Source: Mucilaginibacter rigui (GTDB taxonomy: Bacteria; Bacteroidota; Bacteroidia; Sphingobacteriales; Sphingobacteriaceae). From it: DNA of 64,000 nucleotides. Positions 34,206-43,458 of this stretch are shown here, one piece after another. A program made the translations under genes and the position numbers. Within the stretch, counting starts at the first letter, position 1, and each line of letters begins with the position of its first letter. The stretch spans positions 310,001 through 374,000 of the forward strand of contig NZ_JACWMW010000002.1 in assembly GCF_014773275.1 (NCBI RefSeq), in the 5' to 3' direction. Under the pieces are notes generated by a model. It was given only the letters and a program-made list of their open reading frames with translations, was not told the DNA's origin and did not search any database.

Positions 34206-35573
34206 CTATTCCTCTCCAATATATTTACCATCCAGCTGCTTATTAGCTTTTGCCCCTAACCCTTTTATCTTCTCAGCAGTTTTGGTTAAATTACCATTAC
34301 CCTCAACCAACTTATTAAAAGCGTTATTATAAACCGATTGTGTTTGGTTGATGTTTTTGCCGATGTTTTCCATATCGGCCATAAAGCCAACAAACTTATC
34401 ATACATGGCCCCGCTTAGGCGAGCTATCTCCAGTACATTACGGTTTTGGCGTTCCTGTTTCCAGATGCTGGCAATGGTGCGTAGGGTGGCTAACAAAGTA
34501 CTTGGACTTACAATCACCACCCGCTTATCCCAGGCGTCGCTAAACAGGTCGGCATCCAGTTGTACGGCAAAGCTGAAGGACGATTCTATCGGCACAAAAA
34601 GCAAAACAAAATCGGGCGAGTTTACCTGGTACAGGTCGTGATAGCTTTTTGAGGATAGGCCATGCACATGGTTCCGTAACGATTCGACGTGTGCTTTTGA
34701 GTAAAGCTTCCGTTCTTCCTCGGTTTCGCAATTCACCAAACGCTCGTAAGCTATCAGGGACACCTTAGAATCGATTATTAAGTGTTTATCATCCGGAAGG
34801 TCAATTATCACATCGGGCTGCAGCCTGCTGCCGTTTGCGTTGTTCAAACTGGCTTGTACACGGTATTCCCTGTCGCGCACAAGGCCGCTGCGCTCCAAAA
34901 CCTTTTCCAGGATCACCTCGCCCCAGTTGCCCTGCTTTTTATTATCGCCTTTTAAAGCTTTGGTTAAGTTTGATGCTTCGGTACTGATGAGTTTGTTCAG
35001 GTCCATCAACTGTGTAATAACCCCTTTAAGCGTATTGCGTTCGGCAGCTTCCATATTGTAAACCTTATCAACCTTATCCTCAAAAGCTTTTATATTTTCT
35101 TTAAGGGGATTCAGTATGGCATCAATGCTCAGCTTATTTACATCCGTAAACTCGCGCGATTTTTCCTTCAGTAATTTCTCGGCAATGTTCTCAAACTCGC
35201 GCTGAAAATGCTTGCGGGTTTGCTCTATCTCTTCCTTCTGTTCGGCCAGTTTTTCCTGCTGTGCTTTAAAATACGAGCGGGATGATTCTAATGACTGATT
35301 TGCCTGTGCCAGTTGGCTTCGCTCGTATAAAAGCTCATCTAACAACCGGCTTTGGTCATCCTTAAAATGTTTGGTAAGGTTTTCTTTTTCGGTAAAAATG
35401 CCTGCAGCTTTTTCTTCGGCTTTGGCTAAAGATATTTTTAGTGATTCATTCTCTGTTCTTAAAACCGACAATTCATGCGCAGAAATAAGCGCGGCAGAAG
35501 GCTTTCTTAATAAAATAACAAGTACCAGGGCTATAATAATAACCGCGGCTGTAATGATAATAGCTACATCCAT
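34206..35573 (-). CDS. rmuC: DNA recombination protein RmuC
   Basis: 455 residues. One N-terminal transmembrane helix (about 3-22), a long coiled coil (about 35-195) and the RmuC domain (about 200-400) with GNWGEVILEKVLERSGL, PDVIIDLPDDKHLIIDSKVSL and FVLLFVPIESSF, which resembles a restriction-endonuclease-like core with its acidic and Lys residues (D-x-n-DSK). E. coli RmuC limits recombination at inverted repeats; a nuclease function is suspected. Normal length and layout. Monocistronic, convergent with thiL across the palindromic repeat. Confident on family; biochemical role is only partly known. Confidence 0.93.
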   Translation of the reverse strand: MDVAIIITAAVIIIALVLVILLRKPSAALISAHELSVLRTENESLKISLAKAEEKAAGIFTEKENLTKHFKDDQSRLLDELLYERSQLAQANQSLESSRSYFKAQQEKLAEQKEEIEQTRKHFQREFENIAEKLLKEKSREFTDVNKLSIDAILNPLKENIKAFEDKVDKVYNMEAAERNTLKGVITQLMDLNKLISTEASNLTKALKGDNKKQGNWGEVILEKVLERSGLVRDREYRVQASLNNANGSRLQPDVIIDLPDDKHLIIDSKVSLIAYERLVNCETEEERKLYSKAHVESLRNHVHGLSSKSYHDLYQVNSPDFVLLFVPIESSFSFAVQLDADLFSDAWDKRVVIVSPSTLLATLRTIASIWKQERQNRNVLEIARLSGAMYDKFVGFMADMENIGKNINQTQSVYNNAFNKLVEGNGNLTKTAEKIKGLGAKANKQLDGKYIGEE

Positions 35574-35668
35574 TTTGATAAAAATATTAGCAAAACGAAT
35601 GTAGGTATTTTACTATTAAAACAAAAAACTTAGTAATGTATAGGTTTACTTACAAAAGTGGAGGACAT

Positions 35669-36364
35669 TTAATAACGTGTTAAAAGCCCGCTCGTTGATC
35701 TTGCCTTTACCAGGTAATGATCAAACTTGGGGTTTGTTATAAAAAAGGTAACGGAAACATTATCCGCCTTATGATAAGCATCGGCATAAAGCTTATTTGT
35801 ATTGGGCGTTTGCTCAGTATCATTACCTGAGTAAAGGGGGCTCTCTACATTTAAAACCAGTTTGGCAAGTTTGTTATCCTTTTTCCATTGATAAGTAATG
35901 TACCTTGGTTCGTTATTTTTATCATTAGGTAAAACACTGCCATACTCGGCAGAGATCTCCTTAATGAGTGTATCAAGTTTACCCGGGCGCACATTCTCCT
36001 GCGATGCTGCAACCATAAAGGTTTCTTTATCATCAAAATCCATCACCACATTTAGGTCGCCAAAGTAGAAACCGTTAAAGCGTGCCAGCGTATCACCAAC
36101 ATGCGACGAAGAAACGGTATATTGCACATACCTCAGTGTTGAATCAGACCCATCTATTTGTATAGTTTCTTCTTCAGATCTAACCGAATATTTTTCATTG
36201 TTCCTGAAAAGGGACTCATCGCCAAAAAAGGTTTCAACATCTAAATTCAAACCAAAATTATCCAGGTGTAGCGGCGCCTTACCAAATTGTGGTTTTTGGT
36301 TTGATGAGCAGCCATAAAGGAAGAGCGCTAAAACGGCTACAAATAAAAAAGTAACTTTATTCAT
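35669..36364 (-). CDS. Hypothetical lipoprotein
   Basis: 231 residues. Signal peptide with lipobox LYGC (Cys about 19), then a Ser/Asn linker. The rest is a mixed alpha/beta domain without a family I recognise. Visible features are a strand-rich region with SEEETIQIDGSDSTLRYVQYTV and a later KLAKLVLNVESPLY. The frame is open to 36427, but the start at 36364 (MNKVTFLF) gives the signal peptide at the N-terminus. It lies 13 bp after the WG-repeat-like lipoprotein gene on the same strand, so the two are likely co-transcribed and may work together in the envelope. Confidence 0.75.
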   Translation of the reverse strand: MNKVTFLFVAVLALFLYGCSSNQKPQFGKAPLHLDNFGLNLDVETFFGDESLFRNNEKYSVRSEEETIQIDGSDSTLRYVQYTVSSSHVGDTLARFNGFYFGDLNVVMDFDDKETFMVAASQENVRPGKLDTLIKEISAEYGSVLPNDKNNEPRYITYQWKKDNKLAKLVLNVESPLYSGNDTEQTPNTNKLYADAYHKADNVSVTFFITNPKFDHYLVKARSTSGLLTRY

Positions 36365-36377
36365 GTGTTGGTTATAT

Positions 36378-38447
36378 TTAATTAATGGGCTGGCCGGCGT
36401 AATTATATTTTTTTCCGTCGATCTCATAAATGGTGCTTTTGCCTGTAAGCGATATAGTAGGGTCGCCTAAGGTTTTATATGGGATCTGTTTAACTTTCTT
36501 CCCTGAAGTATCAATCAGGCTGAAAATATTGTTATCAAACACCAGGGCATAACCACCGGCAAAACCGTAGGCAACTGTATATTTCCCAAAAACAGGCTGC
36601 CCCGCTTTGTTTAAATACCCGTATGATTTATTGATGTCGTCCGTACGGTATACTGCAAAGCCTTCCTGAAAATCATTTATATAATTAAATTTAGGTTCTG
36701 TTACTTTGGTGCCGTCAACTTTCATAATACCCTTTTGATAGCTGTCAGACCCCTCAGAATATAGCAATAAGTCCTTATCAATTGGCTTTAAATTAACGTA
36801 CGTAGGCTGAATAACGGTTCGCCCATCTTTATCTATCAGCCCTAACTTCTCTTTTTCATTTTCAATTATTAGCATACCATAATCAGGGTATGGAGTTATT
36901 TTTAGGCCCTTCAGGTCATTAACCAGTTTATTATCCAGGGTTCTGATCTCGTATTTCTTGCGCCCCCTTTTTGATTTGGTTAAGAGTAGTGTATTGCCTG
37001 TTTTTTCTATGTCATCGTATTCAAAAGGGATAACCACTTTGTCATCATTCTCTAAAACACCAACGTATTTATTCGAGTCGGAAAACATGGTTAAATGATC
37101 TGAGATATCCTTTATATACGTATAGCCCTTTTTAATAGGGATAAGCTTTTTATTAGGCACATCCAGGTGAAAATCCTGCTTTTCTTTATAGTCTTTATAA
37201 TACAAGCCGATATTGTCGGAGCGGTCTAACCGGCCATATGAGGCAGGAACGATAATGGTATAATTACTGTCAACTATTCCGTATTTATCAACCCGGTTAT
37301 CGGCGAAGGCTTGATAAGGCGAAGCAATCTGTGTTATTTTTGCAACGGCAGACTGCGCTATTGTTTCTTTTTCGCGGCCAATGTATAAGATCAGTTCTGA
37401 TATCTTATCAGGGAATTTTAAAGTAACCCTTTGTTTTTCTAATCCAAACAGGTCTTTATCCTCTTCCATAAGTTGTTTAAGGCGCTTAATGGCATCAAAA
37501 CCTTTCAGGTTCTTGTCGTTTTCAAGGCTTTTATACTTGGTTATAAAGCCGTGGTATTTGGCTATAGCCGGGAAGAGAGACGATGGTATTTTATTTAACT
37601 CTTTTACAATGGCGTCATTGTTATTTAATTTGGAAGCTGTTTTAAGGATCTGCAAAGCCGAAGCCAGGTCATTTTTGATATTGCCCTTAATGGTTGTTAG
37701 CGGCATTGCAGAATTACTAGATGAATTCATGAGTACACCCGCGGGGTTCAGGGCCTGGTACGACAGGAGATCTTTATACAAAGGCAGTGGGGTGTCAAAT
37801 TCTATATTATCATCCCCTGCCGAATCTATTTCGATGGTATATTTATTATAAGCGATCTCTTTTTTGCCCTGGGGGTTAAATTTAAAGGTTTCAAAACTTT
37901 TTGGGTATTCGTACTTAAAATCGACCGCCGCGCTATCGGCCTTTACCATGCCAATTTTATCTTCGGGATAGGCCCGCCCTTTGGTATATACCTTTTTTAA
38001 TTTTACATCAATATCATCTGTGGATATGTTTCCAAGCTTTTCATCTATAGCAACCTGGAACCGGGAGTTGGGAAGTTCGGGCGTTTGTATAAAGTATAGC
38101 TTTTTTGAGTATTCATTAATATCATTTTTAATAGCAGCAAAGTCGGTATTGATCCGAAAAGCAGAATCGGGCTTTACCTCTGCTTTTTTTCCGCTGCCAT
38201 CGCTCATGGAGATACCAAAACCTATGTAGATGGTAAACCCGTCCATTTCTTCTTTTAGGGAAGTTAAACTGTCAATATCGGTCTTTAAAGTTTTCTGAAG
38301 TTTATCTCCTGATAAGGCAGAGATCCTTTTTATATACTCATCCTTAGTTTTTACATCTTCGAGAGATGACGTTGAGCAGGATGCAGCAATCAGAATAAAG
38401 AATAAACCGAATGTATACGATATGCCTGAGTGTATTTTTTTATTCAT
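36378..38447 (-). CDS. WG-repeat-like lipoprotein
   Basis: 689 residues. Lipobox AASC near residue 25. About residues 30-380 are helical and contain a conserved-looking KSFETFKFNPQGKKEIAY segment. From about 390 on, repeats of WG type (degenerate: KYGIVDSNYTIIVPASYG, KLGLIDKDGRTVIQPTY, YQKGIMKVDGTKVTEPKFNY, KSYGYLNKAGQPVFGKY, IFSLIDTSGKKVKQIPY) recur about every 40-65 residues. The Trp of classical WG repeats is replaced by Leu, Ile or Tyr. Such repeats form beta-hairpin surfaces of unknown function. First gene of a two-lipoprotein unit with the gene at 35669. Likely outer-membrane attached. Confidence 0.78.
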   Translation of the reverse strand: MNKKIHSGISYTFGLFFILIAASCSTSSLEDVKTKDEYIKRISALSGDKLQKTLKTDIDSLTSLKEEMDGFTIYIGFGISMSDGSGKKAEVKPDSAFRINTDFAAIKNDINEYSKKLYFIQTPELPNSRFQVAIDEKLGNISTDDIDVKLKKVYTKGRAYPEDKIGMVKADSAAVDFKYEYPKSFETFKFNPQGKKEIAYNKYTIEIDSAGDDNIEFDTPLPLYKDLLSYQALNPAGVLMNSSSNSAMPLTTIKGNIKNDLASALQILKTASKLNNNDAIVKELNKIPSSLFPAIAKYHGFITKYKSLENDKNLKGFDAIKRLKQLMEEDKDLFGLEKQRVTLKFPDKISELILYIGREKETIAQSAVAKITQIASPYQAFADNRVDKYGIVDSNYTIIVPASYGRLDRSDNIGLYYKDYKEKQDFHLDVPNKKLIPIKKGYTYIKDISDHLTMFSDSNKYVGVLENDDKVVIPFEYDDIEKTGNTLLLTKSKRGRKKYEIRTLDNKLVNDLKGLKITPYPDYGMLIIENEKEKLGLIDKDGRTVIQPTYVNLKPIDKDLLLYSEGSDSYQKGIMKVDGTKVTEPKFNYINDFQEGFAVYRTDDINKSYGYLNKAGQPVFGKYTVAYGFAGGYALVFDNNIFSLIDTSGKKVKQIPYKTLGDPTISLTGKSTIYEIDGKKYNYAGQPIN

Positions 38448-38568
38448 TGTGATTGGTGTGGTTTAATATTATTACCAGAAAATAAAGTATAGATGATGGC
38501 ATCACAACAACAAAAATGAGATCGTTGTTTTAAACTAAATGGGCTTATTTGATGCAGGAGGGTGAATA

Positions 38569-38817
38569 TCAGGGGTTTTTCTTCAAGGTATCCCTTGGCG
38601 CATTGGTTGTGCCGGTACCATTACCGCTGGTGTCTTTACCGCCGGTTTCTACAGGTGTTGCGGGTAATTTGCCGGTATCGGCAGGGCTCTCGTTACCCAC
38701 ATGTGTTTGGCCGGAATCAGCCGCCGCGCTATCTGTCGCTTTGTTTGCCGAATTACCTTGGCAGGCCGATAAAAATAGCGTTGCTGCCGCGAATAAATAA
38801 ACAAATAACCTTTTCAT
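38569..38817 (-). CDS. Small low-complexity lipoprotein
   Basis: 82 residues. Signal peptide MKRLFVYLFAAATLFLSAC with lipobox LSAC, then a Gly/Ser/Thr/Asp/Pro-rich unstructured tail with no Cys. No family. The lipoprotein signal and the lack of a good alternative on the other strand support it as a real gene; two overlapping plus-strand ORFs of equal length have no start context or signal. Possibly a surface-exposed or linker peptide. Isolated between the WG-repeat gene and a terminator. Confidence 0.6.
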   Translation of the reverse strand: MKRLFVYLFAAATLFLSACQGNSANKATDSAAADSGQTHVGNESPADTGKLPATPVETGGKDTSGNGTGTTNAPRDTLKKNP

Positions 38818-38890
38818 AATTAACGGGTTGATGTACCTTAACTACAAACAATAACAGTTACCTGTTTTAATTTTTGCGAAAAACGGAAAT

Positions 38891-38926
38891 AAAAAAGCCG
38901 GATAAACCTGTTATGGTTTGCCCGGC
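38891..38926 (-). terminator. Terminator of TPR gene
   Basis: GCCGGATAAACC (38897-38908) pairs with GGTTTGCCCGGC (38915-38926), one mismatch and one G-T pair. On the minus strand it is followed by TTTTTTATTT, and it lies 24 bp beyond the TPR stop, so it ends that transcript. Confidence 0.8.
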
Positions 38927-38950
38927 GTGTAAGTGTTTTTGCCTGGGATG

Positions 38951-40243
38951 CTATTTACAAAACTTTGTTTGGTTCTCTATAGCATACTTATTGCCAAGAT
39001 CAATAGCCTTCTTAAAATCTATACAAGCGCCTTTATCATCTCCGGCGTAATGTTTTGCAACACCCCTGCTATTGAATGCGTCGCCATCTTTCGGATCAAG
39101 CTCTATCGCTTTATTATAATCAATAATAGCACCAGTAAAATCTTCTAAATAACGCTTTGCCAGGCCACGGTTAAAATAAGCATCAGTGTATTTTGGGTCC
39201 AGCTCAATAGCCTTGTTCAGGTCGGGGATACTGTTTTCATAATCTTCCAGGTTAATCCTGGCCGTACCTCTTTTAAAATAGCCGTCCGGGTCTTTAGGGC
39301 TCAGGGCGATAAACTGACTGTAGTCATCAACAGATTCGTTATAATTATTAAGAGCGTCATTAGCAAGCCCACGGTTATAATAGGCAATATCATACTTGGG
39401 GTCTATCTCCAGGGCTTTGTTAACATCTTCAATTTCACCTTTATAATCTTTAAGGTTGTATTTAGTAACACCCCTTGAGTTATAAGCCTCGGCATATTTG
39501 GGATCTAACTTTAATGTTTGGGTATAATCTTCTATAGCGCTTTCGTATTGATCTAAATTACGCTTTGCGTTACCGCGCATATAATAGCCATCCGGGTCAT
39601 TTGGGGTAATCTTTATGGATTGGTTATAATCTTCAATGGCCGCGGCATATTTTTTTTGCAGCGATTTAGCATACCCCCTGTTATAGTAAGCTCCGGCCGC
39701 TGTTGGCGAAAGGGCAATAGAGCGGGTATAATCGGCAATAGCGCCATCATAATCTTCCAGGCGTTTTTTGGTGATGCCGCGTTCGTTAAAAAAATCGTCG
39801 TCTTTAGGGTTCAGGTCAATGGCGGTATTAAAATCAAGTAGCGCGGCTTTATCATCATCCATATGCCTTTTAGCCAGGCCCCTGTTATAATAAGAGATAG
39901 CCCTTTTTGGGTTGTTGGTAATAGCCAGCGTATAATCGGCAATGGCCCCTTTATAATCTTCCAGGGCATCTTTTACAAGGCCGCGTTCTATCAGGGCATC
40001 CTCATATTTAGGGTTTAGTGCAATGGCTGCATCATAATCTTCAAGCGCAGCTTTATTGTTTTCGAGTTTGCGCTGTGCCGAAGCCCGTTTAAAAAACGCG
40101 GTGGCGTCTTTTGGGGTTTGCGCTATTTGTTTAGTGTAATACTTTATGGTTGATACGGCTTTGGCGCTATCGGCATTTGGTGTTGCTGTTTGCGCGTTTC
40201 CAAATAACGGGCAAAGTAAAACCAGCAAGGTTAACTTTTTCAT
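38951..40243 (-). CDS. Secreted TPR-repeat protein
   Basis: 430 residues. Signal peptide MKKLTLLVLLCPLFGNAQ, then eleven tandem tetratricopeptide repeats of 34 residues, starting near residue 47 (FFKRASAQRKLENN, then IERGLVKDALEDYKGAIADY, YNRGLAKRHMDDDKAALLDF and so on) and ending with a short capping helix. The repeat consensus is Y-x-NRG-x-AK-x2-L-x-DY-x2-AI-x-DY-x2-AI-x-L-x-PK. Regular repeats make the DNA quasi-periodic. A protein-binding scaffold in the periplasm or outer membrane; partner unknown. The frame is open to 40267, but the start at 40243 places the signal peptide first. Upstream on the same strand is gldH, 68 bp away. Confidence 0.9.
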   Translation of the reverse strand: MKKLTLLVLLCPLFGNAQTATPNADSAKAVSTIKYYTKQIAQTPKDATAFFKRASAQRKLENNKAALEDYDAAIALNPKYEDALIERGLVKDALEDYKGAIADYTLAITNNPKRAISYYNRGLAKRHMDDDKAALLDFNTAIDLNPKDDDFFNERGITKKRLEDYDGAIADYTRSIALSPTAAGAYYNRGYAKSLQKKYAAAIEDYNQSIKITPNDPDGYYMRGNAKRNLDQYESAIEDYTQTLKLDPKYAEAYNSRGVTKYNLKDYKGEIEDVNKALEIDPKYDIAYYNRGLANDALNNYNESVDDYSQFIALSPKDPDGYFKRGTARINLEDYENSIPDLNKAIELDPKYTDAYFNRGLAKRYLEDFTGAIIDYNKAIELDPKDGDAFNSRGVAKHYAGDDKGACIDFKKAIDLGNKYAIENQTKFCK

Positions 40244-40310
40244 TGTGTAAGGTAATAGGTTATTCAACTAATATAATTGTTTTTTATGGGATACCAGGCA
40301 GGATAGAAAA

Positions 40311-40790
40311 TCACTGTGCTTTTTCTATCCTTAAGCCGGCGTCAATAACCTCGTGAAGTGGGTTATCGCGCATGTTTTGCTCTATCTCAAAATGATAAAC
40401 CCCCCTGGCCGGGAATTTATATTGCGTGCGTAAAGGCAACTGATAGCTGTATAAATTACCGCTGCCGCTGCCCAGCCATTCGCCATCTTTATTGGCCAGT
40501 TTAAACTCGTAGCGGGTGGTATGTGTTTTTTTACCCGGCGATGTTTGCGATAAAAGCGCGAACAAATTGGAGTACTTATAACTGCCGCTTACCCTTACAT
40601 TAAAGTACAGGTTATACGGCACGCTGATATCGTCTATCTTAACATCGTATTTTACACGGTTAACGTACGACCAGTTATGGTTAGCAATCTCTATATTTTG
40701 ATCAATAATCGCATTTGGGTCGGTGCAGCCCTGCGCTGTAAAAAGCGCGAGGGCAGTTAATCCGTAAAAAACAAATTTAAACGCATTCAT
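40311..40790 (-). CDS. gldH: Gliding motility lipoprotein GldH
   Basis: 159 residues. Lipobox near residue 22 (TAQGC), then IIDQNIEIANHNWSYVNRVKYDV, the characteristic GldH start (I-D-x-n-W). Beta-sandwich to the end, with RYEFKLANKDGEWLGSGSGNLYSYQLPL and YHFEIEQNMRDNPLHEVIDAGLRIEK as conserved segments. GldH is needed for gliding and type 9 secretion in Flavobacterium; it is kept in many non-gliders in the phylum. The gene abuts ricT (no gap) and follows holB-ricT, the usual Bacteroidota order, so the three form an operon. Other gld/spr genes are not in the window. Confidence 0.88.
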   Translation of the reverse strand: MNAFKFVFYGLTALALFTAQGCTDPNAIIDQNIEIANHNWSYVNRVKYDVKIDDISVPYNLYFNVRVSGSYKYSNLFALLSQTSPGKKTHTTRYEFKLANKDGEWLGSGSGNLYSYQLPLRTQYKFPARGVYHFEIEQNMRDNPLHEVIDAGLRIEKAQ

Positions 40791-42290
40791 TTACTCAGAC
40801 TTGGGCGGATTATCGTTTCGTGGTTGATTGTTATTTGGGTTATTTGGCCGGCGGTTATTGTTGCGCCTGTTGTTATTGCCCTGCGGGCGATTGCCAATGC
40901 CCCCCTCTGGCCTTGGCCCTGCCTGCTGCCCATCGGGGCGGTTGCCGCCCTGCTGATTTTGCTGGCGGTTGCCCTGCGGTCGGTTACCGCCTTCGGGGCG
41001 TTGCGCATCGGGCCTGTTGCCACCTTGTTGGTGCTGCTGGCGGTTGCCTTCCGGGCGCTGTCCCTCGGGCCTGTTGCTGCCGCCCTGCTGGCGGTTAACG
41101 TCCGGCCTTGGCCCGGTTTGTTGCCCGTCCGGGCGGTTGCCCCCCTGATTGCGGTTACGGCTTTTATTTTTGTTTTTATTCTTGTTGTTCTGGTTGCGTC
41201 TATCATCAAGGCGGGTAAGGCTATCCTGGCCTACAACATTCTCGTAATCCAGCACTTTTACCGGTTTGGTTTCTATTTCAACAACTTCGCCCAAATCGGC
41301 AGGGATAATACCCTCGCGGTTTTGTTGTTGAATTTCTTTAACCTTGGCGATCGGCATCGGCACCCATGCTTCCTCGCGCGGGTAGCTAAACCACATTATT
41401 TTTTTGAAAATGTCTGTTTTTTGCAGGCGGGCATCGCCCTTTTCGGTTTTCAACACGTTTACATTATCAGGGATATGCTTAAGCGCATCCATGTAAGTAT
41501 CCAGTTCGTAGTTAAGGCAGCATTTTAGCTTACCACACTGGCCGGCCAGTTTAAGCGTGTTTAACGAAAGATTTTGATAGCGCGCTGCCGAGGTTGAAAC
41601 GGTTTTAAAATCGGTTAACCAGGTGCTGCAGCACAGTTCGCGGCCACATGAGCCTATACCGCCAAGGCGGCTTGCTTCCTGGCGCATACCTATCTGGCGC
41701 ATCTCTATACGGATGCGGAAACTCTCGGCCATTTTTTTGATCAGTTCCCTGAAATCAACGCGGCCTTCGGCCGTATAATAAAAGGTTGCCTTAGTTTTAT
41801 CGCCCTGGTAATCAACATCGCTTATCTTCATAGATAAGTTTAGTTCCAATGCCAGCGTGCGCGATTTATGCATGGTTTCCCACTCCATATCCTTGGCAAG
41901 CTTCCACTTATCTACATCGGCAACAGTGGCACGGCGATAGATCTTTTTAACAACATCGGCTTCTTTTACGTGGCGCTTGGTCATTTGCATACGCACCAGT
42001 TCGCCGGTGATAGAAACATGGCCAATATCATAACCGCCGGTAGTGGTTTCAACCGCTACCAGATCGCCTGCTTCCAGGTAAATGTTATCGTTATTGTGAT
42101 AAAACTCCTTACGCGACCCCTTGAATTTTACTTCTACAATTGAGTAAGGCTTATAGTTAGTTGGCATATCCATATGCGATAGCCAATCGTGTACATCTAA
42201 TTTGCTGCAACCATTTGTAAGGCATGAGCCATTACTTTTGCAGCCTGCAGGCGAACAACCGCCGCCTGTTGAGCAACTTCCGCATCCCAT
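40791..42290 (-). CDS. PSP1-domain RicT/YaaT-like protein with NRPxG-rich tail
   Basis: 499 residues. A Cys-rich N-terminus (MGCGSCSTGGGCSPAGC...) is followed by a PSP1 domain (about 60-330) with SYPREEAWVP and the conserved Cys-containing segment CGRELCCSTWL...AGQCGKLKCCLNYEL. These Cys may hold a metal cluster as in B. subtilis RicT (YaaT), which works with RicA and RicF in RNA processing and sporulation phosphorelay. The last about 130 residues are a low-complexity tail of Gln, Asn, Gly, Arg and Pro with repeats (QQGGNRPDGQ, GNRPEGQ), likely disordered and RNA-binding-like (inference). In an operon between holB and gldH. The tail length is probably strain-variable. Confidence 0.88.
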   Translation of the reverse strand: MGCGSCSTGGGCSPAGCKSNGSCLTNGCSKLDVHDWLSHMDMPTNYKPYSIVEVKFKGSRKEFYHNNDNIYLEAGDLVAVETTTGGYDIGHVSITGELVRMQMTKRHVKEADVVKKIYRRATVADVDKWKLAKDMEWETMHKSRTLALELNLSMKISDVDYQGDKTKATFYYTAEGRVDFRELIKKMAESFRIRIEMRQIGMRQEASRLGGIGSCGRELCCSTWLTDFKTVSTSAARYQNLSLNTLKLAGQCGKLKCCLNYELDTYMDALKHIPDNVNVLKTEKGDARLQKTDIFKKIMWFSYPREEAWVPMPIAKVKEIQQQNREGIIPADLGEVVEIETKPVKVLDYENVVGQDSLTRLDDRRNQNNKNKNKNKSRNRNQGGNRPDGQQTGPRPDVNRQQGGSNRPEGQRPEGNRQQHQQGGNRPDAQRPEGGNRPQGNRQQNQQGGNRPDGQQAGPRPEGGIGNRPQGNNNRRNNNRRPNNPNNNQPRNDNPPKSE

Positions 42291-42293
42291 AAT

Positions 42294-43439
42294 TTAATTC
42301 GGTATATAATGAGTCCCCGTAGGGGTAATTTTAAAACTTAGTACTTTTATAATTTGTAAAGATACGTCTAAAAACAAGATTTTAGGGTTAGCATTACGTT
42401 CTATATGATAATGAGCCTTTTCCAGCTCGGTTATAATGGCCTGCGCCATGGCATTATTGATCACTGCCGACATCTTTTTTGCTGTTTCCAGCTCCTGTTC
42501 GGGCAGTTTCACTATCCTGTCGGCCCCGGCCCTTAACAGGCAGCACTCGCGGATAAAACTGGTGCCGTAGCGTAAAAAATTCTTTTGGTTTTCGCGGCCC
42601 ATTTTTGATGCCTGGTCAACAAAGCGCAATACATCAAGCCCTTTGTTGCCAAAACATAAACGCAGCCAGTCAACAAAAAGCGTGTGGTAGCTTTTGGTAT
42701 CGTGCTGCAGCATGCCCAGCGCTTCGGTCATGTTGCCATTGCTCAGATAGGCAATTTCGGCCGCGGCGGTTTCTGTTTGATGATGTTTATTCATCAGCTC
42801 CCCTTTAATATCCTCAAAGTTTAAACAAGGGATCTTGATGAGCTGGGTACGCGACAGGATGGTGTTCAGTATCTGGTCCTGGTTTTGGGCCACAAGCAAA
42901 AACAGCGTATTGGGCTGCGGCTCCTCAATTACTTTAAGCAAAGCATTGCCCTCTTTATCCAAATACTCAGGCAGCCAAAGAATGAGGATCTTGTAAACCG
43001 ACTCGAATGGTTTAAAGCTCAGCTTTTTAATGATCTGGTGGCACTCGGCAATGTTGATGTTGGCCTGCTTATTATCAGCATCCAGATAGCCGCGCCAAAT
43101 ATCGAGGCTTAAATATGGGTTGGTTGTAAAGGCATCGCGCCATTGCTCAATAAAGGTAAGAGCGGTATCATCTTTATGTTTAGCGAAGAAGGGATATGAA
43201 AAATGCAGATCGGGGTGCATCAGTTTCTGGTACTTCCGGCATGATGGGCATACCCCGCATGAATCATCGGGCTGCTTATCCTCGCACGATAGATATTGCG
43301 CGTAAGCAACCGCAAGGGCCAAACCGCCCGCACCTTCGGGACCTAAAAACAATTGTGCGTGGCTTACCCTGTTCTCGTTTACCGAGTTGATGAGCCTTTG
43401 CTTAATTGCCTCCTGTCCGATGATGTCTTTAAATTGCAT
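42294..43439 (-). CDS. holB: DNA polymerase III subunit delta' (HolB)
   Basis: 381 residues. AAA-type clamp loader subunit of the replicative polymerase. N-terminal QFKDIIGQEAIKQRL, a Walker-A-like LGPEGAGGLALAVAYAQ lacking the GK-T residues as expected for delta', a zinc-binding cluster CEDKQPDDSCGVCPSCRKY (four Cys), NIAECHQIIKKLSFKPFE and LLKVIEEPQPNTLFLL. C-terminal helical domain from about 220. ATG 43439 is preferred to the 3-codon earlier ATG since the family starts MQFKDIIGQ. First gene of holB-ricT-gldH; divergent from ruvX. Confidence 0.92.
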   Translation of the reverse strand: MQFKDIIGQEAIKQRLINSVNENRVSHAQLFLGPEGAGGLALAVAYAQYLSCEDKQPDDSCGVCPSCRKYQKLMHPDLHFSYPFFAKHKDDTALTFIEQWRDAFTTNPYLSLDIWRGYLDADNKQANINIAECHQIIKKLSFKPFESVYKILILWLPEYLDKEGNALLKVIEEPQPNTLFLLVAQNQDQILNTILSRTQLIKIPCLNFEDIKGELMNKHHQTETAAAEIAYLSNGNMTEALGMLQHDTKSYHTLFVDWLRLCFGNKGLDVLRFVDQASKMGRENQKNFLRYGTSFIRECCLLRAGADRIVKLPEQELETAKKMSAVINNAMAQAIITELEKAHYHIERNANPKILFLDVSLQIIKVLSFKITPTGTHYIPN

Positions 43440-43458
43440 TTGGTGCAAGGTAAAAATT

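Noticed and set aside
38549..38819. Plus-strand ORFs opposite the small lipoprotein
   Set aside because: No signal, family or start context; the minus-strand frame has a textbook lipoprotein signal.
38951..40200. DNA tandem repeats of about 102 bp
   Set aside because: This periodicity comes from 34-residue TPR units and the copies differ at most wobble positions.
40800..41200. CRISPR-like array
   Set aside because: The repeats are coding, irregular in length and explained by the NRPxG protein repeats; there are no unique spacers or cas genes.
40787..41209. 140-codon Arg/Thr/Ala-rich ORF antiphase to the RicT tail
   Set aside because: It is an alternative reading of the low-complexity tail in the same strand; composition explains it.
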